From Caryophanales bacterium (GTDB lineage: Bacteria > Bacillota > Bacilli > Exiguobacteriales > Exiguobacteriaceae), in assembly GCA_902363455.1 (NCBI GenBank), contig CABJAC010000006.1, positions 36,618 through 100,617 of the forward strand: DNA of 64,000 bases, in the 5' to 3' direction. Numbering within the stretch: the stretch's first letter is position 1; each line of letters starts with the position of its first letter. Shown one piece after another: positions 53,740 through 61,584 of this stretch. The notes beneath the pieces were generated by a model that saw nothing but the letters and a program-made list of their open reading frames with translations, did no database searches and was not told where the DNA came from. The position numbers and the translations under genes are program-made.

Positions 53740-55185
53740 ATGTTTTCACAATGGAGGAAAGAATGGGTGTTGCAACCCAAAGCCGACATCCTGTCCGGGA
53801 TTGTCGTCGCATTAGCACTTGTTCCGGAAGCAATCGCCTTCTCGTTGATTGCCGGTGTCAATCCGATGGTCGGTTTGTATGCTTCGGTCATCATCGCGAT
53901 TGTGATCTCGATTGCCGGTGGACGACCGGGGATGATTTCAGCCGCGACTGGGGCGATGGCGCTCGTTGTCGTACAGCTTGTCAAAGATCACGGCGTCGAT
54001 TATTTATTAGTAGCCGGTATTCTCGCCGGTGTGTTTCAAATTTTATTAGGGGTGCTCGGAGTTGCGAAGTTACTGCGCTTCATTCCGCGGGCTGTTATGG
54101 TCGGGTTCGTCAATGCCTTGGCGATCTTGATTTTTTCCGCTCAACTGCCGCAGTTTGCAGGACAGAACTGGATCATGTACGCGATGGTCGCGGCGTCACT
54201 TGCCATCATTTTGATTTTTCCACGGTTCACGAAAGTGATTCCGGCACCACTCGTCGCGATTACGATCATGACGGTCCTGACGGTCGCCTTGTCGCTCGAT
54301 ACACGTGTCATCGGGGATATGGGACAAATTTCTGCTTCTCTTCCGAGCTTCTTCTTACCAAACGTTCCGTTCTCTCTCGAGACGCTGCAAATCATTTTCC
54401 CGTATGCCTTATCACTGGCGTTTGTCGGATTGATTGAGTCGTTGTTGACGGCACGGATCGTCGACGAGATGACGGATACGACGTCGAACAAAGCGACCGA
54501 GTCGCGCGGACAAGGGATTGCCAATATCATCGCCGGCTTCTTCGGCGGAATGCCGGGGTGTGCGATGATCGGTCAATCGGTCATCAACGTGACTTCCGGT
54601 GGACGGGGGCGTCTGTCGACGTTTACGGCCGGTGCCTTCTTGATGCTGTTAATGGTGACGATGAACGACCTGCTGATGACGATTCCGATGGGGGCTCTCG
54701 TCGGGGTGATGTTCTTCGTTTCATATGCGACGTTCGATTGGGGATCATTTAAGATGCTGAAGGATTCACCAAAAAGCGACTCCGCCGTCATGTTGGCGAC
54801 GGTGCTTGTGACCGTGTTGACGGATGACTTGTCGATGGGTGTCCTCGTCGGGATATTACTGGCCGCGATTTTGTTTGCCTCGAAGATTTCGCGAATCGAT
54901 ATCAAACGGCGCGAAGAGGGGACAACCGTCGTCTACGCAATCAACGGTCCAATCTTCTTTGCTTCGACGACAGCGTTCGTTGAACGATTTGATTTGACGG
55001 CAGATGCTTCGTTTAAGCAGGTCACACTCGACTTCACCGCGGCACATCTGTTTGATGATTCGGCGACGGAAGCGATCGAAACCGTGGTCTTGAAATATCA
55101 AGCGGCCGGGATCAAGACAGAGCTCGTTTCTTTAAATGAAGAATCACAAGCGCTGGTCGATCGGTTGGCACGTCGGATTGCTTGA
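53740..55185 (+). CDS. SulP family inorganic anion transporter with STAS domain
   Basis: The 481-residue SLC26/SulP transporter starts KADILSGIVVALALVPEAIAFSLIAG, the SulP signature, followed by about 12 hydrophobic segments, and ends in a STAS domain (about 390-480; TTVVYAINGPIFFASTTAF). The substrate may be sulfate, bicarbonate or another anion. ATG 53740 has ATGAGG 6 bases upstream; a GTG at 53710 would leave the site inside. No sulfur-assimilation or carbonic anhydrase gene is adjacent. Confidence 0.9.
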   Translation: MFSQWRKEWVLQPKADILSGIVVALALVPEAIAFSLIAGVNPMVGLYASVIIAIVISIAGGRPGMISAATGAMALVVVQLVKDHGVDYLLVAGILAGVFQILLGVLGVAKLLRFIPRAVMVGFVNALAILIFSAQLPQFAGQNWIMYAMVAASLAIILIFPRFTKVIPAPLVAITIMTVLTVALSLDTRVIGDMGQISASLPSFFLPNVPFSLETLQIIFPYALSLAFVGLIESLLTARIVDEMTDTTSNKATESRGQGIANIIAGFFGGMPGCAMIGQSVINVTSGGRGRLSTFTAGAFLMLLMVTMNDLLMTIPMGALVGVMFFVSYATFDWGSFKMLKDSPKSDSAVMLATVLVTVLTDDLSMGVLVGILLAAILFASKISRIDIKRREEGTTVVYAINGPIFFASTTAFVERFDLTADASFKQVTLDFTAAHLFDDSATEAIETVVLKYQAAGIKTELVSLNEESQALVDRLARRIA

Positions 55186-55224
55186 CGATAAACAGACTGA
55201 CTTAACATTTATCTTAGGACAGAC

Positions 55225-55260
55225 AAGGTTGGCGGATATCAAATCCGGCAACCTTTTTTG
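55225..55260 (+). terminator. Terminator after the SulP gene
   Basis: AAGGTTGGCGGAT pairs with ATCCGGCAACCTT (one mismatch), then six T. Confidence 0.88.
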
Positions 55261-55320
55261 TTGGAAAAGCAAACTGTATTGAAGATTTTTTCGGTATACT
55301 GGGAAAAAGGGGGAGTACAC

Positions 55321-56148
55321 ATGAAATGGTTTCGTTTTGAGCAAGAAGGTCGTGCACGAATCGGTGTCGAGGTGGAGCAGGAACGGTATGATGTGACCGA
55401 ACAAGTGTATACCGATTCATTACTCGAAGTCATCGTCCGGGGATTTGAGATGGATTTGGATTTGGACGTGGCACCTCGTCTGCAGGATTCAGTCCGATTG
55501 CTGGCACCCTACATACCGCCGCGTAATGTGATTTGTGTAGGGAAAAACTATGCGGATCATATTAAAGAGATGGATACGGCGGGGGCAGGAAAGTTTGTTT
55601 TGTTCACGAAGGCGCCCAGTTCAATCGTCGGTCCGTTTGAACCCATTGAACGGCATGCTGATTTGACCGAGCAATTGGATTATGAAGGAGAACTTGCCAT
55701 CATCATCGGAACAACGGGTCGAGACTTGACGGTAGAAAATGCGCTTGATCACGTCTTCGGATACAGCATCGTCAATGATGTGACGGCACGTGATTTGCAA
55801 AAAGAACACGTGCAGTTTTTCCGCGGTAAATCACTCGACGGATTTTGTCCATTTGGTCCGGTCATTGTGACGGAAGAAAGCTTTGACCCGACGGATGTGT
55901 TGGTCGAGACACGGGTAAACGGTCAGCTCCGTCAATCGGGGTCGACGAAATTGATGCTCCGTGATGTCGTGACGATCCTGACGGAAGTCTCCCGCGGCAT
56001 GACACTTGAAGCAGGCGATGTCATCGCAACAGGAACACCGGCCGGCGTCGGACACGGTATGAAACCGCCGACGTATCTTCAGGATGGAGATGTCGTCGAT
56101 GTATCGATTGAAGGGATCGGTCATCTGCAAAATAAAGTCAAAGCGTGA
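55321..56148 (+). CDS. Fumarylacetoacetate hydrolase family protein
   Basis: The 275-residue FAH-fold enzyme has family features VICVGKNYADHIKEM, PSSIVGPFEPI, the metal Glu pair in LDYEGELAIIIG, Asp in YSIVNDVTARDLQ and GTPAGVGHG. Members cleave C-C bonds in 3,5-dioxo acids, decarboxylate oxaloacetate, or hydrolyse acylpyruvates; which applies is unclear. GGGGGAG precedes ATG 55321. No aromatic-degradation cluster surrounds it, so an oxaloacetate decarboxylase or acylpyruvase role is at least as likely as fumarylacetoacetase. Confidence 0.88.
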   Translation: MKWFRFEQEGRARIGVEVEQERYDVTEQVYTDSLLEVIVRGFEMDLDLDVAPRLQDSVRLLAPYIPPRNVICVGKNYADHIKEMDTAGAGKFVLFTKAPSSIVGPFEPIERHADLTEQLDYEGELAIIIGTTGRDLTVENALDHVFGYSIVNDVTARDLQKEHVQFFRGKSLDGFCPFGPVIVTEESFDPTDVLVETRVNGQLRQSGSTKLMLRDVVTILTEVSRGMTLEAGDVIATGTPAGVGHGMKPPTYLQDGDVVDVSIEGIGHLQNKVKA

Positions 56149-56178
56149 AATTAAATAGTCGATGACCGTCTTTTTTAG

Positions 56179-56206
56179 AACCGCTCACAAAATGAGCGGT
56201 TTTTTG
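56179..56206 (+). terminator. Terminator after the FAH-family gene
   Basis: AACCGCTCA pairs perfectly with TGAGCGGTT around CAAAA, followed by five T. Confidence 0.9.
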
Positions 56207-56209
56207 TGT

Positions 56210-56234
56210 AAACGGTCATTTCGTGACCGTTTTT
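56210..56234. repeat. Second hairpin just after the terminator
   Basis: AAACGGTCA pairs perfectly with TGACCGTTT around TTTCG, followed by TT. It starts 4 bases after the first terminator and ends 5 bases before a TATAAT (56239-56244), so it may be a second terminator or an operator. Confidence 0.65.
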
Positions 56235-56329
56235 GATGTATAATGGACGTATAACAGGATGTTATTGTCGAATAAAGTCGTATTTTGAAGGTTTTTTAAT
56301 GAAAAACATAAAAAAATGAACGTTTTTGA

Positions 56330-56358
56330 TTGATTTTTGAATGTAAACGCTTTATATT
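56330..56358 (+). promoter_or_regulatory. Promoter of the fructose operon with cre-like site
   Basis: TTGATT (56330-56335) and TATATT (56353-56358) are 17 bases apart. ATGTAAACGCTTTAT (56341-56355) matches the CcpA cre consensus WTGNAANCGNWWNCW at all but one position and covers the spacer and -10, so catabolite repression is expected. Direct repeats TTTTTGATTG and TTTTTGAATG (56323, 56334), 11 bases apart, may be FruR sites. Confidence 0.75.
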
Positions 56359-56378
56359 AAGGATGTGGAGGGAAACTC

Positions 56379-57125
56379 ATGTTAACGAAAAAACGCCATC
56401 AACTGATTCTCGAGCTACTCGCCCGAGAGGAAGTCGTCAAAATGCAAACCATTGTTGACCAGACGGGAGCCAGTGAGTCAACGATTCGCCGGGACTTATC
56501 ACAACTTGAATCGGCCGGTCACTTACGGCGGGTTCACGGTGGAGCAACCGCCAACCATATGCAGATTGATGAACCGAGTTATTTCGAGAAAAGTGACCGT
56601 TTCGTTGAAGAGAAGGATCGAATCGCGCAAGCAGCGGCCGACTTGATTGAAGACGGAATGTACGTGTATCTCGATGCAGGGACGACGACACTAGCCATCG
56701 TCCCTTACCTCGAACAAAAGGCGATTACAGTCGTAACGAACAGTCTTCCTCTAGCGAATACGTTACTCTATCACCGTATCCCGACGTTTGTCGTCGGAGG
56801 GCAACTCAAGCATTCGACCCAGGCACTTGTTGGTTACAATGCACGTGAAGGAATGTTGATTTACCACTTTGATGTCGCTTTCCTTGGGATGAACGGTGTT
56901 CATCCGACGCAAGGTTTTACGACACCAGATCCGGAAGAGGCACTCGTCAAGAAGACCGCGATTGAGTTAGCAAAAAAGTCTTATGTGTTAGTCGATGAGA
57001 CGAAACTTGATGAAATCAGTTTTAGCCGGGTCGCGTCACTTCGTGCGGCAACGATTATTACGATGACATCAAGCGAACAAGAAGCGAAATACAGTCAATA
57101 TACAGAGGTGGTGAACGCGAAATGA
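56379..57125 (+). CDS. fruR: Fructose operon repressor FruR (DeoR family)
   Basis: The 248-residue DeoR-family repressor has an N-terminal HTH (VVKMQTIVDQTGASESTIRRDLSQLESAGHL, then RRVHGGA) and a C-terminal sugar-phosphate-binding domain (YVYLDAGTTTLAIVPYL; VVTNSLPLANTL). In fru operons it is relieved by fructose 1-phosphate. GGAGGG precedes ATG 56379. It overlaps fruK by four bases. The local order fruR-fruK-fruA is that of B. subtilis. Confidence 0.93.
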   Translation: MLTKKRHQLILELLAREEVVKMQTIVDQTGASESTIRRDLSQLESAGHLRRVHGGATANHMQIDEPSYFEKSDRFVEEKDRIAQAAADLIEDGMYVYLDAGTTTLAIVPYLEQKAITVVTNSLPLANTLLYHRIPTFVVGGQLKHSTQALVGYNAREGMLIYHFDVAFLGMNGVHPTQGFTTPDPEEALVKKTAIELAKKSYVLVDETKLDEISFSRVASLRAATIITMTSSEQEAKYSQYTEVVNAK

Positions 57126-58042
57126 TTTATACACTGACACTCAATCCATCCATCGATTATTACGTCACGTTGCCGGTATTTGAGGCCGGACAAGTCAATC
57201 GTGTGGAACAAGCGGAAAAAGTAGCAGGCGGTAAAGGAATCAATGTCTCACTTGTCTTAAGAAATTACGATGTCGAGACGGAAGCTCTTGGATTTTTAGG
57301 CGGCAGCACGGGACAATTCATTCGCAATGAACTGGAGAAGCAAGGCGTCTTGACTGCCTTCACACCAATTGCTGACGAAACGCGGATCAATGTCAAGATT
57401 CGCGCGGATCAAGAGTCGGAACTCAACGCAGCAGGTCCTAAAATCAAGGAGGAAGAATTACAGGCATTACTGGCAGCGTTCAAAACAATGCAGACAGGCG
57501 ATATCGTCGTCTTCGCCGGCAGCATTCCAAGCAGTCTGCCGCAAGATTTGTATCGTAAGATTGCGCAAGTCCTGACAGAACGAGGCGTGAAATTCGCCGT
57601 CGATACGACGAAGGAAGCGATGCTTGAAGTCTTACCGCTCGGTCCGTTCATGATCAAACCGAACCATCACGAACTCGGTGAAATCTTTGATGTCGATATC
57701 ACATCAAAAGAAATGGCGGTTCCGTATGCCCAACAACTGGTTGAGCGCGGTGCGGAGAACGTCATCATCTCTTTCGCAGGAGACGGAGCGTTGCTCGTCA
57801 ACAAGCAAGGCGCCTACACGGCGAACACACCGGCCGGTAAGTTGATCAACTCAGTCGGTGCTGGTGATTCCCTTGTCGCTGGATTCGTCGCCAGTTATGC
57901 CCTCGGGCGACCACCGGAAGAAGCATTCCGGTATGCCGTCACGACTGGCAGTGCATCTGCGTACTCGTTTGGTTTATGTACAAAAGAAGATATTGACCGT
58001 TTATTGACCGATGTCCAAGTCGTTGAACTCATTCAATCCTAA
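57122..58042 (+). CDS. fruK: 1-phosphofructokinase
   Basis: The 306-residue PfkB-family kinase phosphorylates fructose 1-phosphate to fructose 1,6-bisphosphate. The first signature is KVAGGKGINVSLVLRNYDVE and the second, with the catalytic Asp, is NSVGAGDSLVAGFVASYALG. GAGGTG precedes ATG 57122, which overlaps the fruR stop. The fruA gene begins 16 bases after its stop, behind AAGGAGTG. It feeds imported fructose 1-phosphate into glycolysis. Confidence 0.95.
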   Translation: MIYTLTLNPSIDYYVTLPVFEAGQVNRVEQAEKVAGGKGINVSLVLRNYDVETEALGFLGGSTGQFIRNELEKQGVLTAFTPIADETRINVKIRADQESELNAAGPKIKEEELQALLAAFKTMQTGDIVVFAGSIPSSLPQDLYRKIAQVLTERGVKFAVDTTKEAMLEVLPLGPFMIKPNHHELGEIFDVDITSKEMAVPYAQQLVERGAENVIISFAGDGALLVNKQGAYTANTPAGKLINSVGAGDSLVAGFVASYALGRPPEEAFRYAVTTGSASAYSFGLCTKEDIDRLLTDVQVVELIQS

Positions 58043-58058
58043 AAGGAGTGACAAACTC

Positions 58059-59993
58059 ATGAAAATTACAGATCTGTTAACACGTGATACGATCCAACTC
58101 GATTTACGTTCGTCGAACAAAGCGGCCGTCATTGATGAATTGGTGGACGTACTCGATCGCGCCGGAAAATTAAATGACCGCTCGGCTTACCGCGAAGCTA
58201 TCCTGGCGCGGGAAGCTCAAAGCACGACAGGACTCGGTGAAGGAATCGCGATTCCGCACGCAAAGACGGCAGCCGTCAAATCACCGGCTATCGCCTTCGG
58301 ACGTTCGACAGGCATCGATTACGAAGCACTCGACGGACAACCAAGCCGTTTGTTCTTCATGATTGCAGCTGGCGAAAATGCCGATAACGCTCACCTTGAA
58401 ACATTATCCAAACTGTCGGTCTATCTGATGGACATGAAGTTCCGCGATACGATTCTCTCCGCCCGTTCGGAAGATGAAGTGATTGCTGCGATTGAAGCAA
58501 AAGAACGGGAAGAAGAAGGTCCAGTCGATGTCTCGTCTTCAAACGTCGCAAAAGACGCACCATACATTCTCGCCGTTACAGCATGTCCGACCGGCATTGC
58601 CCACACGTATATGGCAGCCGATTCCCTTCGTCAAAAAGCGGAAGAAATGGGTGTACGGATCAAAGTTGAGACAAACGGTTCGACCGGCGTCAAAAACGGT
58701 CTGACGAGTCAAGACATCCAAGAAGCGACAGCAATCATCGTCGCTGCGGATAAAGCCGTCGAAATGGATCGATTCAACGGGAAACACGTTGTTGAAGTTC
58801 CAGTCGCTCAAGGAATTCGTAAACCAAAAGAATTGATTGATCGTGCCGTCAAACAAGATGCACCGGTTTATAAAGGCAGTGGATCAAGCGATAGCTCGAA
58901 ACCAGCACGTGGTGGTTTCTATAAACACTTGATGAGCGGGGTTTCCGCGATGTTGCCACTCGTCGTCGCCGGTGGTCTGTTGATCGCGATCAGCTTCTTC
59001 TGGGGCATCAACTCAGCGAACCCTGAAGATCCTTCATACAACGAATTTGCCGCCCAGTTGATGTCGATTGGTAAAGCAGCCTTTGGTCTCTTAATTCCAA
59101 TTCTTGCTGGATTCATCGCGATGTCAATCGCCGATAAACCAGGTCTCGCACCAGGTTTGATTGCCGGTTTCCTTGCAAGCCAAGGGAACGCTGGATTCCT
59201 CGGTGGATTGATCGCCGGTTTCCTTGCTGGTTATGTCGTCCTCTTATTGATCAAAGTCTTACAAGGTCTTCCGAAAGCACTGGAAGGTATCAAGCCGGTC
59301 TTGCTTTATCCGTTATTCGGTTCATTCATCACAGGTATGATTATGTTGCTTGTCATCAACGAACCAATTGCTGCCTTCATGACATGGTTGACGGATTCAC
59401 TCAACGGTCTCAGTGGCGGTAACGCGATCCTGCTCGGTATGCTCGTCGCAGCGATGATGGCGATCGATATGGGTGGTCCAATCAATAAAACAGCTTACGT
59501 TTTCGGAACAGCCGCATTAACAGCAGGAAACACGGAAGTCATGGCAGCCGTCATGGCAGGTGGTATGGTTCCACCGCTTCTCGTCGCATTCTCGTCTACG
59601 TTGTTCGCACGTAAGAAATTTACACCACAAGAACGCGAAGCTGGTATCGCGGCTTACGCAATGGGGGCATCATTTGTCACAGAAGGCGCAATCCCATTCG
59701 CAGCAGCAGATCCACTTCGTGTCATCCCGTCAAGTGTCATCGGTTCAGCAATCGCTGGTGCCTTGACAATCGTCTTCGGTGTGTTGCTTCCGGCACCACA
59801 CGGCGGTGTGTTCGTCTTCCCATTACTTGACGGACCATCGGGCACATTAATGGCAGTTCTCAGCTACGCTGGTGCGATCTTAATCGGAGCACTCGTCGGA
59901 GCCGCCATCCTCTCGATCTTGAAAAAACCGCTCGTCGATCAAGAAGTCGCGAAAAAAGAAATGACTTCAGGCACCGGTACAAAAGCATCATAA
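58059..59993 (+). CDS. fruA: Fructose PTS transporter EIIABC
   Basis: The 644-residue fused PTS protein takes up fructose and phosphorylates it at C1. EIIA comes first (His67 in GEGIAIPHAKT), then a linker, EIIB (Cys176 in VTACPTGIAHTYMAADSL), a Ser-rich linker, and the EIIC membrane domain from about residue 290 (MSGVSAMLPLVVAGGLLIAIS; MAIDMGGPINKTAYVFG). ATG 58059 has AAGGAGTG 8 bases upstream. Last gene of the fru operon, followed by a strong terminator. Confidence 0.96.
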   Translation: MKITDLLTRDTIQLDLRSSNKAAVIDELVDVLDRAGKLNDRSAYREAILAREAQSTTGLGEGIAIPHAKTAAVKSPAIAFGRSTGIDYEALDGQPSRLFFMIAAGENADNAHLETLSKLSVYLMDMKFRDTILSARSEDEVIAAIEAKEREEEGPVDVSSSNVAKDAPYILAVTACPTGIAHTYMAADSLRQKAEEMGVRIKVETNGSTGVKNGLTSQDIQEATAIIVAADKAVEMDRFNGKHVVEVPVAQGIRKPKELIDRAVKQDAPVYKGSGSSDSSKPARGGFYKHLMSGVSAMLPLVVAGGLLIAISFFWGINSANPEDPSYNEFAAQLMSIGKAAFGLLIPILAGFIAMSIADKPGLAPGLIAGFLASQGNAGFLGGLIAGFLAGYVVLLLIKVLQGLPKALEGIKPVLLYPLFGSFITGMIMLLVINEPIAAFMTWLTDSLNGLSGGNAILLGMLVAAMMAIDMGGPINKTAYVFGTAALTAGNTEVMAAVMAGGMVPPLLVAFSSTLFARKKFTPQEREAGIAAYAMGASFVTEGAIPFAAADPLRVIPSSVIGSAIAGALTIVFGVLLPAPHGGVFVFPLLDGPSGTLMAVLSYAGAILIGALVGAAILSILKKPLVDQEVAKKEMTSGTGTKAS

Positions 59994-60009
59994 GAATAAA
60001 CTGTTCTCT

Positions 60010-60045
60010 AAAATCACTCCAGATCGTCTTGGAGTGATTTTTTAA
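60010..60045 (+). terminator. Terminator after fruA
   Basis: AAAATCACTCCA pairs perfectly with TGGAGTGATTTT, followed by TT. Confidence 0.9.
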
Positions 60046-60109
60046 TTGCGTTTTTCTGGTATTAGAGCAAGAATAGGGGACGTATCTACAATATGAAGGA
60101 GGTTCGTAT

Positions 60110-61255
60110 ATGGGCGGTCAATCTCTACAAATCGGACCACGTACCATCAAAACAGGACTTGCGGTCATCTTGGCCTTGATCATCAGTGATCTGTTTAATT
60201 TAAGCCCAATCCTACCTGCGATTTCAGCGGCGACCACCTTGTTGCCGTCCGTTTATCAGACATGGAAACAATTTCTTGAGGAAGCAGAAGCCAACTTAAT
60301 CGGTGCCTTCTTAACGCTCGTCTCACTCTGGATTTTAGGTGACAATCCGGCCAATCCACTGGCAATCGGAATCGTCATCATGGCAGCGATCTCGATTTTG
60401 CTCGCGTTTGGCTTCGGCCGGACGATTCCTCATGTCGTCTTGATGATTATCGTCATTTTGGAGAGTGTCGAAGGGGCGACGGATCCGTTATGGCAAATCG
60501 TCTTGATCCGTTACTTACTCGTTATGCTCGGGATTGGTTGTGCGCTTGGTGTCAATGCCTTGATCTTCCCGCCGCGTTACGGGAACGTCTATTACCAGAA
60601 AGCCTCGAAACTGTTTGAAAAGTTGCTCGTCGTCACACGGGCAATCGCCTTTGAAGGAAAAGTCACACCATACCGGTCAGCAATCGACAAAATGAGCCGT
60701 TCGATGCTTGAGACAAAGACACTGTTTAATCTGCACCGGGAAGAAATTCGCGGGTCACGGCAACGGCATGTCTCGTTACTGCGTAACTTGATCATCCTGC
60801 AACACATGCAGGCGTGCCTGGAACGGGGTGTCGCGACGGCAGAACGGTTCCGGGAGCGGGAAAAGGCACTGAATTCGATTGCAGATGAGTTACGGAGTGA
60901 GCTGTTTTATCATCTGATGCACATTGCCCAGCGTCAGGAAAAGGTCTTGTTGACGTATGATCTGTTACTGACGGAAGAACCGCTCGCAATGGAAGATCTC
61001 GTCAAAGAAAATATCGCTTTCGTTAAACATTCCTTCCTCGATCGGGATGAGCTCGAAGAAGAATTGATCATGGAAATTTTGCCAATCGTCGTCGCGATGA
61101 ATGAATGGATACAGGAACTGGAACTGTTCGAAAAACGGCTTAATGGTGCGCTTCGACGCCATGTGACATCGCTGTCGATCGAACAGAAATCCGTCCGGGA
61201 TAAAACATTTAATCGCTTTAAACGAAAAAAAGCGATTGACGAAAGTAAAAAGTAA
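60110..61255 (+). CDS. FUSC/aromatic acid exporter-like membrane protein (YqjA-like)
   Basis: The 381-residue protein has six hydrophobic segments in the first 165 residues (IGPRTIKTGLAVILALII..., GRTIPHVVLMIIVILESV), then a long cytoplasmic helical region with many charged residues (to 381). This is the architecture of the YqjA/DUF939 aromatic acid exporter group. AAGGAGG precedes ATG 60110. The substrate is unknown. The promoter of the phhA leader lies inside its last codons. Confidence 0.82.
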   Translation: MGGQSLQIGPRTIKTGLAVILALIISDLFNLSPILPAISAATTLLPSVYQTWKQFLEEAEANLIGAFLTLVSLWILGDNPANPLAIGIVIMAAISILLAFGFGRTIPHVVLMIIVILESVEGATDPLWQIVLIRYLLVMLGIGCALGVNALIFPPRYGNVYYQKASKLFEKLLVVTRAIAFEGKVTPYRSAIDKMSRSMLETKTLFNLHREEIRGSRQRHVSLLRNLIILQHMQACLERGVATAERFREREKALNSIADELRSELFYHLMHIAQRQEKVLLTYDLLLTEEPLAMEDLVKENIAFVKHSFLDRDELEEELIMEILPIVVAMNEWIQELELFEKRLNGALRRHVTSLSIEQKSVRDKTFNRFKRKKAIDESKK

Positions 61256-61264
61256 GCGTATAGT
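61236..61264 (+). promoter_or_regulatory. Promoter of the phhA T-box leader
   Basis: TTGACG (61236-61241) and TATAGT (61259-61264) are exactly 17 bases apart; the -35 lies within the last codons of the upstream gene. The transcript would start near 61271. Confidence 0.75.
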
Positions 61265-61270
61265 CCTCCT

Positions 61271-61553
61271 TAACAACACTTTAGTTGCTAACAGCGTAAC
61301 AGCATAACAGAGTGAAAGAAGTTGGACGAAGACGAAACCGAAGTAGAAACAATCTCCCTGTTTCAGAGAGCACGTGGCGCTGCGAACGTGTACACAGATT
61401 GAATCGAATTACAGTTTCCGAGTCTCTTGCCACGCAAGCGGAGAAAACCGTTATCCCGTAATGAAGCGATCTATGTCTATGTAGATTATCAGGGTGGTAC
61501 CGCGGCCTTTCGTCGTCCCTGTCGAACATCTTTGTTCGGCAGGGATTTTTTTG
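61271..61553 (+). promoter_or_regulatory. T-box riboswitch (Tyr specifier) before phhA
   Basis: This leader has the T-box core AGGGTGGTACCGCG (61491-61504), Stem I with AGTA (61342-61345) and GAA (61406-61408) of the S-turn, a distal loop GTGGCGCTGCGAAC, and a terminator (TCCCTGTCGAACA/TGTTCGGCAGGGA, 61516-61545, then T7). The specifier loop is closed by GAAAC (61334-61338)/GTTTC (61414-61418) and CAATCT/AGATTG; in it TAC (61410-61412) after GAAT and before A reads as Tyr. Uncharged tRNA-Tyr would favour antitermination and phhA expression. The region holds no gene besides this leader. Confidence 0.9.
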
Positions 61554-61584
61554 TTGTTCATCTACTTTTAAGGGGGAAATTCAT

